From contig NC_030677.2 of the NCBI RefSeq assembly GCF_000004195.4, positions 70,022,222 to 70,086,221 on the forward strand: a stretch of DNA of 64,000 nucleotides, given 5' to 3'. This document shows, one piece after another, positions 43,601-55,316 of this stretch; positions within the stretch are counted from its first letter, which is position 1; every line of letters starts with the position of its first letter. Source of the stretch: Xenopus tropicalis (taxonomy: Eukaryota; Chordata; Amphibia; Anura; Pipidae). The position numbers and the translations under genes were made by a program. Under the pieces are notes generated by a model. That model saw only the letters and a list, made by a program, of their open reading frames with translations, was not told the origin of the DNA and ran no database searches.

Positions 43601-44327
43601 AAGCTGCCAGTCTGAAAAGCTTATTTGCAAATAAAGGCACATGAATCACAGAAGTGATTCAAAAGGTCAAAATGTAAAATTTATTTGTTCTCAAAGAAAA
43701 AAATATTCTCTAGAAGTTCTATTTTTTTCCTCTTGCATCTTTCTAACAGTGTTTTTTTTTCCTATAAAATCAGGGGGTTCAAGCCTAAGGAAATGCAGGG
43801 CACATTATTATTTGTTTAAATGGAAATCTTTCTTACACTCCACTTGCATTAGAAGTCTTAAATCATTTTACCATAAAAGTCAGTGTAACCTAACACTAGA
43901 ATGCGCACACAAATGCAAATGATAAACACCAGAAAATGAAAAAATGTGAGAAATGGTCAAGATGTTCGGTAAGCTAAGTTGAATTTTCACATTTTCATAA
44001 ACTGCCCTCAATTATGTGTAAATCTTCAGCACTTCTGAACACCCAGAAAGCTGAAAAATTGCAGTTTTATTTTTATATGTCTAAGTATGAAGTCTGTAGA
44101 GAAGATTCACATACTAATACATTCTAAGAGAACATAAATTAATGCTCCATCCTCTTTAAACATACAAAATTCAGAGCATAGCCTGACATCTTATCAGGTT
44201 AACATTATGCAAGTCACGGGTACCGAAGGTGATTTACAAAAAGGATTCTTAGTTTTAATTTAACATACTATAACCAAAGATCCAATCTGTTTGTTTATTA
44301 AAAAGAATGGAAAATGTCAACAAAAAA
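43601..44327. other. No feature recognised
   Basis: AT-rich DNA. The 93-codon frame at 43641-43922 lacks any domain. Confidence 0.35.
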
Positions 44328-45186
44328 GGGTATGGGATCCATTATAACAACTCCATTATAGACTCCATTATAACAACATAAATCTAATTTTTAAAAATGA
44401 TTTCCTTTTTCTCTGTAATAATAAAACAGTACCTTGTACTTGATCCCTGCTAAGATATAATTAATCCTTATTGGGGCAAAATAATCATATTGGACTTAAA
44501 TGATGTTTAACTTATTTTTTAGTAGACTCAGGGGCACATTTACTAATCCACGAACGCTCCGAAGGCGTCCGAAATCGTTTTTTTCGTAATGATCGGTATT
44601 TTGCGTTTTTTTCGTAAATTGTTCCAACTTTTTCGTAGCCGTTACGACTTTTTCGTAAATAGTCGCGACCTTTTCGTAGCCATTACGATTTGCGCAAATT
44701 GTTGTGACTTTTTCGTAACCGACGCGCCGAGTACGGAAGTTTCGGATTCATTCAAGCTTCAGTATCGTGACTTTCCTTGGGCCAGGTTGGAGCTGCAGAG
44801 TGCCATTGAGTCCTATGGGAGGCTTCCAAAATCATGCAAAGTCTGAAAGGTTTGCACGCCGTTTACGAGCGCTTAATATGAAAAAGTCGCGACAATATAC
44901 GAGCAAATCGTAACGGCTATGAAAAAGTTGCGACAATTCGCACAAGTCGTAATGGTTACGAAAAAGTTGTTACAATTTATGAAAAAGTCGTAACAGCGAC
45001 GAAAAAATCGCAAAAAATACGAAAAAGTCGCAAAATATTCCTTTTCCAATCCGAATTTTTCCCATGCGGATTCATGGATTAGTAAATGTGCCCCTTAAGG
45101 TATGGAGAGATCCAAACTATGGAAAGATCCCTTATCCAGAAAAACCCAGGTCCTGAGCATTCTGGATAATTGGTCCCATACCTGTA
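44328..45186 (+). mobile_element. TA-H MITE split by a Harb-E insertion
   Basis: The left part 44328-44530 (ggtatgggatccattataac … ttttttagtagactca) and right part 45095-45186 (ttaaggtatggagagatcca … ggtcccatacctgta) are contiguous in the complete copies. The 564-bp hairpin MITE lies between them. Confidence 0.85.
44531..45094. mobile_element. Harb-E hairpin MITE, 564 bp
   Basis: The ends are GGGGCACATTTACTAATCCA and ggattagtaaatgtgcccc. The target is TTA by comparison with intact TA-H copies (gacttaagg). TCA remains at the left and TTA at the right. A 3-bp TTA target is the hallmark of PIF/Harbinger. Inside are CpG-dense arms around the 44741-44850 core. Confidence 0.85.
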
Positions 45187-46252
45187 CTTTCCTCCTTTAT
45201 ACTAAGAGGAAATGGTCAGAGTTTGTGTTCTCCCCAAGTTTAATGTGCTGTATGTAAATCCTCAGTCTTTTATTTTAGCTTTAAATAGTTGTAACAGGAA
45301 AGGTACAGCTAACCAGTAACTTCACAATTATTACTATTATGCCATCTATTGTTCTTTCCTTCATTATAACTGTCATTAGTGTTCTTTCAGTTTAAAACTG
45401 TTGTGACAGTCAGAAGGAAATCAGCCCTAAATCCCAACTTCCATGCTGATTAAAAAGGCTCATTTTATCAATCATTTGGAAGGTAATGTTACATTACAAT
45501 AAGCAGGAAAAATGACTTGTTTTAATGCTTCAGCACCTATTATCCATGCTTCTTTAATGATAGTGATGCTCGTATACAAATTTTGGTTTGCACCATCTAG
45601 GAGCTGAATTTATTATCAAATTACTTTTATTCTATAATACTAAACCTCATTTTCTTTGTATAGTGCCCTGGAAATAAGAAAGTACAGCACTGGTCAGTTT
45701 CATTTGCTTTGTATGCAAGGTAGAAGTTACATGAAGGTCATTATATCTTTCACAAAATGCCAGTGCCTGCTAAACTGAAAATAAAACAGCAGTTTATCAA
45801 ATTTGAGAGCTTTATTATGACTGCATGCTGCAAATCAGAAACAAACCCTCAACTATTTTAATAACACATTATAAATTTTTAATAACACAATGTAAATTTT
45901 ATTACTGAATAAGGTAATAGTATCTGATTTATGGGCTAGACTTTCTGTATACAGGCATTATTACCTTGGCTGTAGTGTGTGGATGCATTACACCATGTAA
46001 TGTGACTTTCATTTTTGTAAAGGAGAAAACACTTTTTATGAGTTCAGGCGAATGGGAAACTGGTCATCAGTAACTAATAGAAGGCACTTTGGGTAGAATG
46101 TTCAAGGCATAGAATTGGTTTTGTTAAAGAAAAAGCCCTACATTGTAACTATATTATATAGGGATTATTATATATATTACTGTTTACTGTTTATCAAATG
46201 CCTCAGATTGAAATACCTATATCCTAAGAATACTATTATTTAACATCATTAT
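45187..46252. other. Unique AT-rich DNA, nothing recognised
   Basis: No supported gene or repeat. Confidence 0.35.
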
Positions 46253-46762
46253 TTAAAAAGGATCCTCACCTTTATCAACAAATGACATATTCCAAGCAAT
46301 TTTAATTGGTTTTCATTATTTATTTTGTATGACTTTTTAATTATTAACATCTCTATTCAGCCTGTAAGTAAAGATGCCATCTGGTTTTTGGGGTCACTGA
46401 CCCCTGCAACCAAAGTACATATTGACTGTGAGGGTTCAGTTTTATTGATATTCTTATTTTTCACTGCTTATCTTTCTTTTCAGGCTGTCTCCTATTGATC
46501 TTCTATTCTGACTTCCAAACTGCTGCCCCCGGGCTAAAATAATAGCATTAAATATTTAAAAAACACAAAAAGTAGAAATTAAAAGCCGAATGGCTAGAGC
46601 AGTGATCCCCAACCAGTGGCTCACGAGGAACATGTTGCTCACCAACCCCTTGGATGATGCTTGTGTTGATCCCCAAGTCTTTTTACATTTGACTGTGGCT
46701 CACGAGTAAGAAAGGTCAGGGACCTCTGGGCTAGAGCAATCATAAAGGAAACCCCTCATTAA
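46253..46762. mobile_element. T2-D MITE variant with a hAT insertion
   Basis: TTAAAAAGGATCCTCACCTT at the left and cataaaggaaacccctcatt(aa) at the right are worn forms of the T2-D ends. Inside are agcaattttaattggttttc and ggggtcactgacccc. It is interrupted at 46600-46728. Confidence 0.65.
46600..46728. mobile_element. hAT-P MITE, 129 bp, internally deleted, perfect target duplication
   Basis: It starts CAGTGATCCCCAACCAGTGG and ends ggtcagggacctctg. GGCTAGAG is duplicated exactly at 46592-46599 and 46729-46736. Full sister copies are 260-302 bp (54658-54917, 57407-57708), so most of the interior is missing here. Confidence 0.85.
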
Positions 46763-46879
46763 GTAACTCATGCAGGTTTTTTTGGAAAAATAAATCCTTG
46801 TTAGTTGAGGTATTTTTCTCCAAGAGGGCTTTCTAAAATAAGAAAAAGTTCAGCAGCTTTTTTGGATTTTAGCAATTAT

Positions 46880-47224
46880 AAATCTGCCTCCCCTGAGGCA
46901 GATTCGTCAAAAATTTTATTTGTGTAATTGTGGTGTTTTTTTCTTTCACATTTAAAAAAAAAAAAGAATATTACCATGTTTATTAAAAAAAATGTGATTA
47001 TAAAACAAGCGCAATGTTTACATTATTTTGAATGGGGTCGCAAAGCTCAAAAATAAAATTGAAAAAATTATAAAAGTATAAATTGACTAAACAGTTGAAA
47101 TTTTAATCAAAACTGGTCCCATAGACTTCTACATCACCTTGCTAGATGTCAGTGTTTTACTTTAGGGTTTTTCATGGTATTTTTTGGTCAAAAAATATTG
47201 AAAATTTGCATTTCACTATTCAAT
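46880..47224. repeat. Possible decayed Harbinger-like MITE
   Basis: Starts near cagattcgtcaaaaatttta. It contains ctggtcccatagacttctac, a motif I associate with frog MITEs of the GGGGCAGATTTATCAA type. The ends are not defined. Confidence 0.3.
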
Positions 47225-47543
47225 TTAATGTATTTTAACAGAAAAATTAGCAAAACACTGTTTTTTTGATGCACTTATAATTTGTGAAGAGCCAAGCTTT
47301 TTTTGACGTGGAAGCACCTTTTTTTATGTGGCCATGCCTTGTTTTGATGCAACAGCGCCGAAAAATGTTGATTTTTTTTTTTTTTTATGAGACCGTGCCT
47401 TTTTGGACATGACCACAGATTTTTTTTTTACATGACTGCAAAATTTTCACTGCTAAATGTTTTACAGCAGTTTTCCAAAATAAATGTTGAAATGCAGATT
47501 TTCACAGCAAATTCATGCCTGGCGGAAAAGGCGCTTATCACTA
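47225..47543 (+). repeat. hAT-A MITE, left end worn
   Basis: tttttgatgc/gacgtgg blocks, then gaaatgcagattttcacagc, aaattcatgcctggcggaaa and the terminus cgcttatcacta ending at 47543. Confidence 0.7.
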
Positions 47544-48088
47544 TAAATAACCCACTTATTCTATGCATGTTTGTGCCCCCAACATGCCCGCCAGCAGGGA
47601 AAGTCAGTGTGAAGGCCAGATTGCTGTATAGAGCACTATTGTTTTTCCATGGGGAGTATTGGCTCTGTTAGCCCACACTTTTGATGCCGTTTAGTTCAAC
47701 CACAGAAAAGATGCAACATTTCCTGCCCCGGAAGAAAAGGCTACTTTAAACCAGTGTTAGGGTGTTTGTTTTAACTGTAGTATAACATGCCTTGCAAAAA
47801 AGAAAAACAGTTGCATCAAGAGCTTCTTTACTGACTCTTTACCCTATGATATAACACAAAATGTGTTTGTTACATAATCTGCTTTGCTGTCCCTTTAAAA
47901 TATTAGGACTTAATTTTCAAACCCACCTAACTTATTTCATCTTCAGAAACAGCCTTTTGCTTACAAGTAGCAAAGAGCAAAATACAATAACTTCTTTAAC
48001 ATATTTAGCAGGCATAGTAGTTCTTTTTTTTAACCTTATTACTGTAGAGGACTTTATCCCATTTATTTGACCTTACCAGTGATGAGGC
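47544..48088. other. No feature recognised
   Basis: Unique DNA between the hAT-A and Harb-E elements. Confidence 0.35.
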
Positions 48089-48091
48089 CTA

Positions 48092-48537
48092 GGGGCACAT
48101 TTACTAACCCACGAACGGGCCGAATGCGTCCGATTGCGTTTTTTTCGTAATGATCGATATTTTGCGATTTTTTCGTATTTTTGCGATTTTTTCGGCGTCT
48201 TTACGATTTTTGCGAAAAACGCGAGTTTTTCATAGTCATTCCGAAAGTAGCGCAAAGTCGCGATTTTTTCATAGCGTTAAAACTTGCGCGAAAAGTTGCG
48301 CCTTTTAAGTTTTAACGCTACGAAAAAGGCGCGACTTTTCGCGCAAGTTTTAACGCTACGAAAAAATCGCGACTTTGCGCAACTTTCGGAATGGCTACGA
48401 AAAACTCGCGTTTTTTCGCAAAAATCGTAAAGACGCCGAAAAAAATCGCAAAAAATTCGAAAAAGTCGCAAAATGTTCGTTTCCAATCGGAATTTTTCCA
48501 ATTCGGATTCGAATTCGTGTCTTAGTAAATCAGCCCC
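48092..48537. mobile_element. Harb-E hairpin MITE, 446 bp, exact CTA target duplication
   Basis: The ends are GGGGCACATTTACTAACCCA and gtgtcttagtaaatcagcccc. CTA stands at 48089-48091 and 48538-48540. The arms pair almost throughout, the centre being near cgccttttaagttttaacgc (about 48299-48318), so the single strand could fold into one hairpin of about 200 bp. This copy lacks the non-palindromic core found at 25412 and 44741. Confidence 0.85.
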
Positions 48538-48622
48538 CTAGTGTGCTATATAAAGTAAATGCAGCATCCAAGCCTTGTGTTGGTGGACATATTAGTTTTA
48601 TCACCAGAAGCCCAGTGCAATG

Positions 48623-48642
48623 CCCCCCCCCCCAAAAAAAAA
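48623..48642. repeat. C11 A9 homopolymer pair
   Basis: Eleven C followed by nine A. Confidence 0.95.
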
Positions 48643-48707
48643 TGAACTTTTTGTATAGCTAGTTTAGCAAGTTTAAAATTTCAACTGTTTAGTCTAGAGC
48701 TTTATAA

Positions 48708-48927
48708 TACTGAGTGAATCTGCCCCGTTTACTTTTGCTAAAAAAAAAAAAAAACGCAAAACTGTGAGAAAATTTGCAAAATAGTTAGAAATCATTAGAT
48801 GTTCTTTTGTGGCAACTTTTTTCAAGCCAACTTATTCTGTGCAGAATTTTTTATTTATTTGATTTTTGGAGGCAAATTTTTGTGCAAGTTTTGGTGGAAT
48901 ACAGATTTTTTCCTCAGTTCATCAGTA
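48708..48927 (+). repeat. hAT-A MITE, decayed
   Basis: tactgagtgaatctgccccg at the left and cagttcatcagta at the right are worn forms of the family ends. An A15-type run lies near the left end. Confidence 0.6.
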
Positions 48928-50345
48928 TCTGGGATGTGTAAATGCTAATGATAAAGTAGACACCATAAGTTATTCATTGAGTAAACAGACTTTTAGCTGT
49001 AAACCGTGAAATTGATGGATGATGGATTATTTGGAACTGAGATGCCAGGCGTTTATGGTTTCTTATGGTTTGCTGGATACAAAAATTGAAGACAGAAAAT
49101 ACGTGGTTAGTAAAATATTTTTAGTTGACAAAGGTAATATAATATTTTGTAACAAAGCATATATTTGATGTCAGAATTAAGAAATGGTACAGAGTCAATG
49201 AAATGTATATTACAGCATAATATTGATTTTGGAGACTGGATACAATCCAGCCTAAAGGGCTTTATAAGAAATGTATTTATTTGTTTGTAATTACATTTCC
49301 TGTAAGAAATTGCTTTACCTTTATAGATTCTTTTGCTGTCATTGCTTTATATAAAAGAAATAAGTGATGAATCAAGGTAGACAGGACATCTGTGCAAATA
49401 TAGATGCAATGGTTTAGTTGTTATTTAAGTAAACAAACATTTATAATAGAAGTTTAACAATTGCATGTGACAAGATCATGTAGTAATCCAATGCTAACCA
49501 ATGGGAACATATATAACTTTATTTAAGTTGTGCAGACAAACACATGCTCTATCAGATATCCAGTTCCATTGTATTTTGTTGATATCAAAACTTAAAAGCG
49601 AAATTGCCCAGGTATGAACAAGTAGAAAAAGATTCCCCATTGAACCCTATTTTATTATAAAAAGGAGAAATACTAAAGCACAGACAGCCCACTGTAAACC
49701 CCAAACCACTGAAATGGGAGCAAAGAGATGGTGAAACCGTGTCTCTTTATTCAACTACTGTATATAAGCAGCACCTACTTGCATGTGGCTACAATACAGT
49801 ATTGCCATCTTGTGGTTAAACATGAAATAATTGTAAATATGCCTAATGACAACAGTATGTTATTAACAATATCACTTAAAATGTATATTTGAGCCTAATA
49901 AAGATAGAGACAACGGCGTAATAAACAACTTGAAAACATTAAAAAAAAACATTTTAAATGTGTTATGGTTTGTTTTAAACTGAAACTGTTGTAATATTGT
50001 CCAGCTTGCCACTAGGTAACTCATCACTGTATTATATTAAGCAAGTCAGGTTGGATAAAACTAGTAACTTTCACTCTGAGTAAGGCAGAATATAGATGTG
50101 TCATATGTGTCCTTTCCTGTCTGAGCAAAGATAATATAAAATGCAAGGGAATGTACAGCTGTCAGTGTTAGGTGTATTAGTATTACAACATGTATAGTAG
50201 ACTCTAAAAAAGGTTTTAAAAACCCTTGGTCACTTATCTAAATGGTATTCTTAAGTCAGCAGGGTCATTTACTTATGGTATTGCAGTTACAGGCTCACAA
50301 ATTTCCCAGAAGTCCATTACAGAAAAAAAAGGTCTTATTCATTAT
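48928..50345. other. Unique AT-rich DNA, nothing recognised
   Basis: About 1.4 kb without a supported gene or repeat. Confidence 0.4.
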
Positions 50346-50574
50346 GGGGCATATTTATTAAGCTGTGTAAAACTAATTCACTGAAAAGTGTAAAAAGCCA
50401 TGTAAAATAAACGGAGAAGATCGCCATACAAACACCAGGTTTAACGCCGCTATTTTACGTATGCTCCGGCGGAAGAAAAATTGAGCAAAAAATTACGCTG
50501 TTTTTTACACAGCGAAGCTTGGTGATGTGTGGCAAATTTTCTCACCATTTTTTACACAGCATAATAAATATGCC
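50346..50574. mobile_element. Harb-F MITE, complete, 229 bp
   Basis: GGGGCATATTTATTAAGCTG with tgtaaaa (50346) is mirrored by ttttttacacagcataataa with atatgcccc (50574). It contains ataaacggagaagatcgcca, shared with the split copy at 30730-30915. Confidence 0.8.
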
Positions 50575-50896
50575 CCTAAATGTACTTGTTTTAGAATGTA
50601 CTCCTTGCAATTCCACTATTGCACTTATTGATGCAGAGAAACTCTGGAGCTGCCGCTACCTCCGAACCAGGCGGGAGCAGGTAACATATTCCCTTTAATG
50701 AGCGCTTGCCTGTTCTTGACCTTTTTATTGATCCTTTCTCCATGCATGTGATTTGCATCGGGGACTAATGATTTGTGTCTCTGCATTTCCACAGGGAAGC
50801 TCAGGAAAAAATGCATCCCATTCTTTCTTATGGAGCTGTGCTAACACAGGTGCATAGCAAGTTGCAATCGATCTGTGTTTGGCATTTACATGTGTC
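50575..50896. other. Moderately GC-rich DNA, not assigned
   Basis: No gene. Possibly an older repeat (gagctgccgctacctccgaa region) but no second copy here. Confidence 0.3.
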
Positions 50897-50899
50897 TTG

Positions 50900-51058
50900 T
50901 AGATTGTAAGCTCTTTTGGGCAAGGCCCTCTTCACCTCTTGCATCAGTTATTGATTGCTTTATATGTTACTCTGTATGTCCAATGTATGAAACCCACTTG
51001 TTGTACAGCGCTGCGGAATATGTTGGCGCTTTATAAATAAATGTTAATGTAATGTAGT
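50900..51058 (+). mobile_element. L2-type LINE/SINE 3' end
   Basis: agattgtaagctcttttggg, caaggccctcttcacc, then gtacagcgctgcggaatatg, ttggcgctttataaataaat and gttaatgtaatgtagtg. The order (attgtaagctc…ggg-aaggccc … cagcgct … gcgct-tataaataaatg, short tandem tail) parallels the 3' end of vertebrate L2/MIR elements. Confidence 0.7.
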
Positions 51059-51548
51059 GTTAGAACAGCCCCATAAGGAAGCATAGGATGTGTTTCTTCC
51101 TGTGCTCCCCTGTGATGGAACACAGGACAACGCCACTGTCCAAGTCCTAAGGATTTGGGTGTTAATGCCGCCACTGAAAATGAACGTTTTCAACTGCACA
51201 AGGTAGTCAAATACATTCAGACAATTTGCATATTTATCTGCTTTAATAAATGTGTCAATAAGATAACATATTCCAGACTGTTCAGGAAATCATTTTTGCT
51301 GAGAAAATATTTAAATTGAAAAAAGGTGGGCCTGCTGGGGGTCCTTCTGGCTTTTATTGTTTGATACTTAATAAATCTGAACTTAAATTATTGAAATATA
51401 AGTGGTCATCATTAATGACAAATTTGGTGAAAACTTTAAAAAACCACAGAAGAATGGTGAAGTTTACCAAAGGAACAATTTCTTGCAGCAAATACATTGG
51501 AGTCAATGGACTTTTTTCTTGAATTGAAGTCAGCGGCCATTTTTTTTA
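51059..51548. other. No feature recognised
   Basis: A stretch at 51487-51510 (aaatacattggagtcaatgg) resembles the hAT-A variant words near 40415, but the context is not convincing. Confidence 0.3.
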
Positions 51549-51979
51549 TGAGGATATGTTGTGATGGTAGATTCTGTTAATGTCTTAAAAGTGTCTTGGA
51601 TAATTTCAAGCATAATAGTTAGTATTAGTATTGATGTTGGTGTATATGGTTTATGTATGTGAAGGTATAGATAGGTCAGTATAGGTCCATGTGTGTGCTT
51701 TGGCAGGGTCGGACTGCGGGATGCAGGGCCCACCGGGGCATCTGCCTCAGGGGCCCCTGCACCCCCAATAGCCCCCGCTGTGGCCTTCACACACCTCCCC
51801 GCAGGGGCCCTCTCCACCCCTCTGATGCCCTTCCCAAGCGTGTAAATGAAACTTACCAGCAGCGCATCGGGGGATCAGTTCTGGCTGTTTTTTCCCAGTG
51901 GCCCAGTCTGATCATGTGAGTTGGGGTTTGCTTGGAAGGGTTGAATTTGATGGACTTTTTTCAACCCTAATTAACATAA
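51549..51979 (+). mobile_element. CR1/L2-type LINE 3' end with a hAT insertion
   Basis: tgttgtgatggtagattctg with ttaatgtctt… aligns to the coding end at 8085-8130. Then comes the 3' UTR (gtataggtcagtataggtcc-like). After the hAT MITE it resumes with gggtttgcttggaagggttg, aatttgatgg and tttttcaaccctaatta. Confidence 0.75.
51704..51916. mobile_element. hAT-Q MITE, 213 bp, nested in the LINE 3' UTR
   Basis: CAGGGTCGGACTGCGGG at the left and cccagtctgatcatg at the right. The flanks TGCTTTGG (51696-51703) and TGAGTTGG (51917-51924) match at six of eight positions. The LINE copy at 8490-8605 shows the uninterrupted site (gtgtgctgggtttacttgga). The interior is GC-rich. Confidence 0.75.
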
Positions 51980-53668
51980 CTTTTATGATAGTACTCTTTT
52001 ACCAAATCAGTAAAAAGTGCAATACACAGACACAAATAGCCGTAATGCAGAATTGTGTTCTAGTTGTGTTCCAGATATCTATGGTCATTACAGGAGTCCT
52101 AGAAATAGTGTCTCAATGTGGATTCTAATGAGGGGTATATTTAATACTTACCAAGCATCAAGCTCTGGATAATCAAAGCCAGACAACAAAAGGCACCTTT
52201 TCTGGCATTGATTGCTTTTTTTATCTATAATCATTATTTCATAATGATTGCATATTGCATAATATGATTTTTTTTTTTCAAAAAATAAACAGCTAACCAG
52301 CTAAAACCTAACAAACTTTTTAGTTTGAGAATTGTAAGTTATTTTTTATAATGGTATAAAAGAATTATGCCAGAAAACTAAGATAAACATGTTTTTTGCC
52401 TTTGATTATTGGGATAAGTGCCCTTAAATGTCTACTTTGGTGAATCACATGGAAGTTGCAGTGCATATGCTGCATTTGTTTGGGAATAAAGTCCCTTTTA
52501 GGATTTGTGTGTAATTCAATGATTAGCGCACAATTTTGCATTTATATTAGTGCTTTGCACTTGCTTTCAGAAATGAACCCTAACTTTATATTCCTTTGCA
52601 GACAAGTGAAACTGTAAAACTATTCAGAGTTCGCCCTTCTGCTCTGTATTCCAAAGCATCTGTGTTTTCACTGTGTTTTTTTGAGTGGTTTCAGTTAAGA
52701 TGACATCTTGACAACAAGACAGTGATTGATAAAAAACTGAAATCCTTGTGAATGGCTCTTTGCTCTGAACTGCATATTTTTGCTCTTCACGTTTCTTATC
52801 TTGGAAATTCTCTCCCTCTGTTTATGTGTTCAGCAACTGAAATCAGGATGATGTTGGGGAACAAAAGCAAAAAGTGAAAATGTTACAAGCTAATCAAAGA
52901 TAAACATGAAACTGAAAGCCTATTGCACAAAGCCATACTTGGTGCTTCATAAATTCCATTTTGGCTAAAATATCTAAATATCTATTTTTGTTTTTAGAGT
53001 CTTTTTAAACTGCAGTTGTAGGTTTACCCTAAATCCATTTTATCTACTCTGCTATTATAAATTTGGATTTGTGTGATGTGAAAGCAAGTGGATTTCAGCA
53101 ATCAAACTTTGGGTTAATAGAAAAATATATTATTGATGAAAGATCCTATAGGTCAGTGCTGTCTATTATTCCCTATGTAAAGGGAATTTAATTCCAAACA
53201 CCACATTTTCACTAGTATGTTTTGTTTAAAATATGCTGTCATACAAAGGAGTCACAGTATTTATTAGGGTCACATCAAGCCCTCAGCCAGAATGCACAAA
53301 TATAGATAACAGATGTTCTATAAAGTCATTTCTGAAAAATACTTTTATGTTCCAAAATTGTTACAATGCATTTCATATTCCCAGCAGAAGTATCACATAA
53401 ATGTGCTATCTAGTGCTGTAAAAACCTCTCCACTTGAATTACAAGGAACAGTTACATTTATTTCAAGCCTCATTATTAAATCAAAAGAAGTAATGAAGTC
53501 TTATTGTGTATAGCTGGAGTGATCTCCATCACAATGCCATAAACAAGGTCTTAAAAAGGTATAAAGCTTAATTATTGGTGCTCCTGCCAAGAAGTGATCA
53601 CATTTGTGTGGATAACATTGTAGCACAATTAGTACCGCCGAAACAGTATAAAATGTGACGATTTATTG
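51980..53668. other. Unique AT-rich DNA, nothing recognised
   Basis: About 1.7 kb, no supported gene. It is the second longest repeat-free tract in the right half of the window. Confidence 0.4.
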
Positions 53669-53670
53669 TA

Positions 53671-53972
53671 CAGGTATGGGATCCCTTATCCGGAAACCTG
53701 TTAGCTCTGAATTACGGAAAGCCTGTCTCTCATAGACTCCATATTAATCAATTAATTCAGACTTTTAAAACTGATTTCTTTTTTCTCTGTAGAAATAAAA
53801 TCACAACTAATATTAAATAATCCTTATTGAATGCAAAACTATCCTATTTGATTTAATTAATGTTTTATTGATTTTTTAGTAGACTTAAGGTATGGAGTTC
53901 CAAATTATGGAAAGACCCCTTATCCGGAATACCCTTGGTCCCAAGTAATCTGGATAACGGGTCCTTTACCTG
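53671..53972 (+). mobile_element. TA-H MITE, complete, 302 bp
   Basis: CAGGTATGGGATCCCTTATC (53671) is mirrored by ggataacgggtcctttacctg (53972), with TA directly outside both ends. TA targets suggest a Tc1/mariner-like or related transposase, but the superfamily is inferred only from the dinucleotide. Confidence 0.75.
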
Positions 53973-54481
53973 TATATGATTTATTTTAAACTGCCCTAAA
54001 CTGCTGTACCGGTATAGGATCTATTGTCTGGAATGCATGTGACCTGGTGTTTTCACACCTGTATCTGTTTGTGATACACATTTGGAGGCAAGGAAATGCT
54101 AAACCAGCTGATTATAGCAAGGACATAAAAAGTTATATAAAGTTATGGAAACTTAGGTTGAAAAAAACACGTGTTCATTCAGTTTGACCTTTCATATCTG
54201 TATTAAACCTGCCTAAATGCCAGTTAATCCAGAGAAAGGCAAGAAACAAAACCTTCTGAAGCCTCTTCAATTGCCTCAGAGGGGGAAAATATTCCAAGAT
54301 GGAAACTGGACCAGTCCCTGGATCATCTTGGTATTAAGAGTTATTTTCAATAATACTGTGTGTTCTCAATTGCAAAATGTCATCCAACCATCCTTGAAAC
54401 TATCTAATGTTTCTTGTTATTGGAACAGATGCCCTCATATCTACTGTATCATATCTATTGTATGAACCCCCTTATACATTT

Positions 54482-54657
54482 CTACAAAACTATCTTATCT
54501 CCAAAAAAGCGCCTCTTCTCCAGCATAAACAACCACAACTTGGCCAGTCTTTCCTCATAACTGAGCCTTCCCATACCCTTTAGCAGCTTGGTTAACTTTA
54601 ATTCAGTTATATCCTGTTTGAGCGTTAGAGACCAACACTGCACTCCATATCCTAGAT
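54482..54657 (-). pseudogene. LINE ORF2 C-terminal fragment (CR1/L2-like)
   Basis: On the minus strand the frame reads YGVQCWSL, then LLKGMGRLSYEERLAKLWLF and MLEKRRFFGDKIVL. This corresponds to the YGVQ-WSP, KGM-LSYEERL-LGLFSLEKRRLRGD succession that lies just upstream of the part preserved at 7891-8163. The first codons of the open frame (beyond 54657) come from the adjacent hAT-P element, so the apparent start is an artefact. It is non-functional. Confidence 0.75.
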
Positions 54658-54917
54658 CAGTTATTCCCAACCAGTGTCTAGTTGTTGCTCACCACCCCCT
54701 TTGATGTTGCTCCCAGTGGCCTTAAAGTAGGTGCTCATTTTCTGGCTTGGAGGCTTGAAAGCCCAGTGACACAGTTTTACTCCAAGCAGAGCTTCCTGCA
54801 GGCCAGCAGTCTACATGGGGCTACCAAATAGCCAATTGCAGTCCCTATTTTGCATCCCTAAAGAACATTTTTCATGCTGAGTGTGGCTCACAAGTAAAAA
54901 ATGTTGGGGGATCCCTT
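54658..54917. mobile_element. hAT-P MITE, 260 bp, nested in the LINE
   Basis: CAGTTATTCCCAACCAGTG at the left and gttgggggatccctt at the right. The flanks TCCTAGAT (54650-54657) and TTCTAGAT (54918-54925) match at seven of eight. Internally it shares ggggctaccaaatagccaat with the copy at 57407-57708 (ggggctattacgtagccaat). Confidence 0.8.
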
Positions 54918-54945
54918 TTCTAGATGGTTGCTTACTAGTGCTTTG

Positions 54946-55316
54946 TTAAAGTGATACTGACACCAGAAAGTAAATCTTTTTTTACATCTATCATAACACT
55001 GTCTTTGCAAGAACTTTATAATTTTGCCATAAAAATATTTGCCTGAGGCATTTACATAACCTGTCTGATCCCCCGTGTTGCTCTATGAGGGGGCGGCCAT
55101 ATTTGTGCAGCAGGAGTCCGTTAGCATTAGAAGCTGTAACTGACAGGCTGAGAAGGGACAGTCAGGTTGGCAAAACAGTTGGGTTTAGGAACTTCAAGTA
55201 ACAATTACTTACAAAACCAAACCTGTCAGCAATAAACCATCAACATGACCTATAGGTAACTTTTTATGTACAGTCATATTTTGAAAAGTAGTTTTTTCGT
55301 GTCAGTGTCATTTTAA
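54946..55316 (-). mobile_element. T2-type MITE, 371 bp (TTAAAGTG family), nested in the LINE
   Basis: TTAAAGTGATACTGACACCA at the left and cgtgtcagtgtcattttaa at the right. It lies in opposite orientation to 20549-20907. LINE sequence is found on both sides. Confidence 0.8.
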
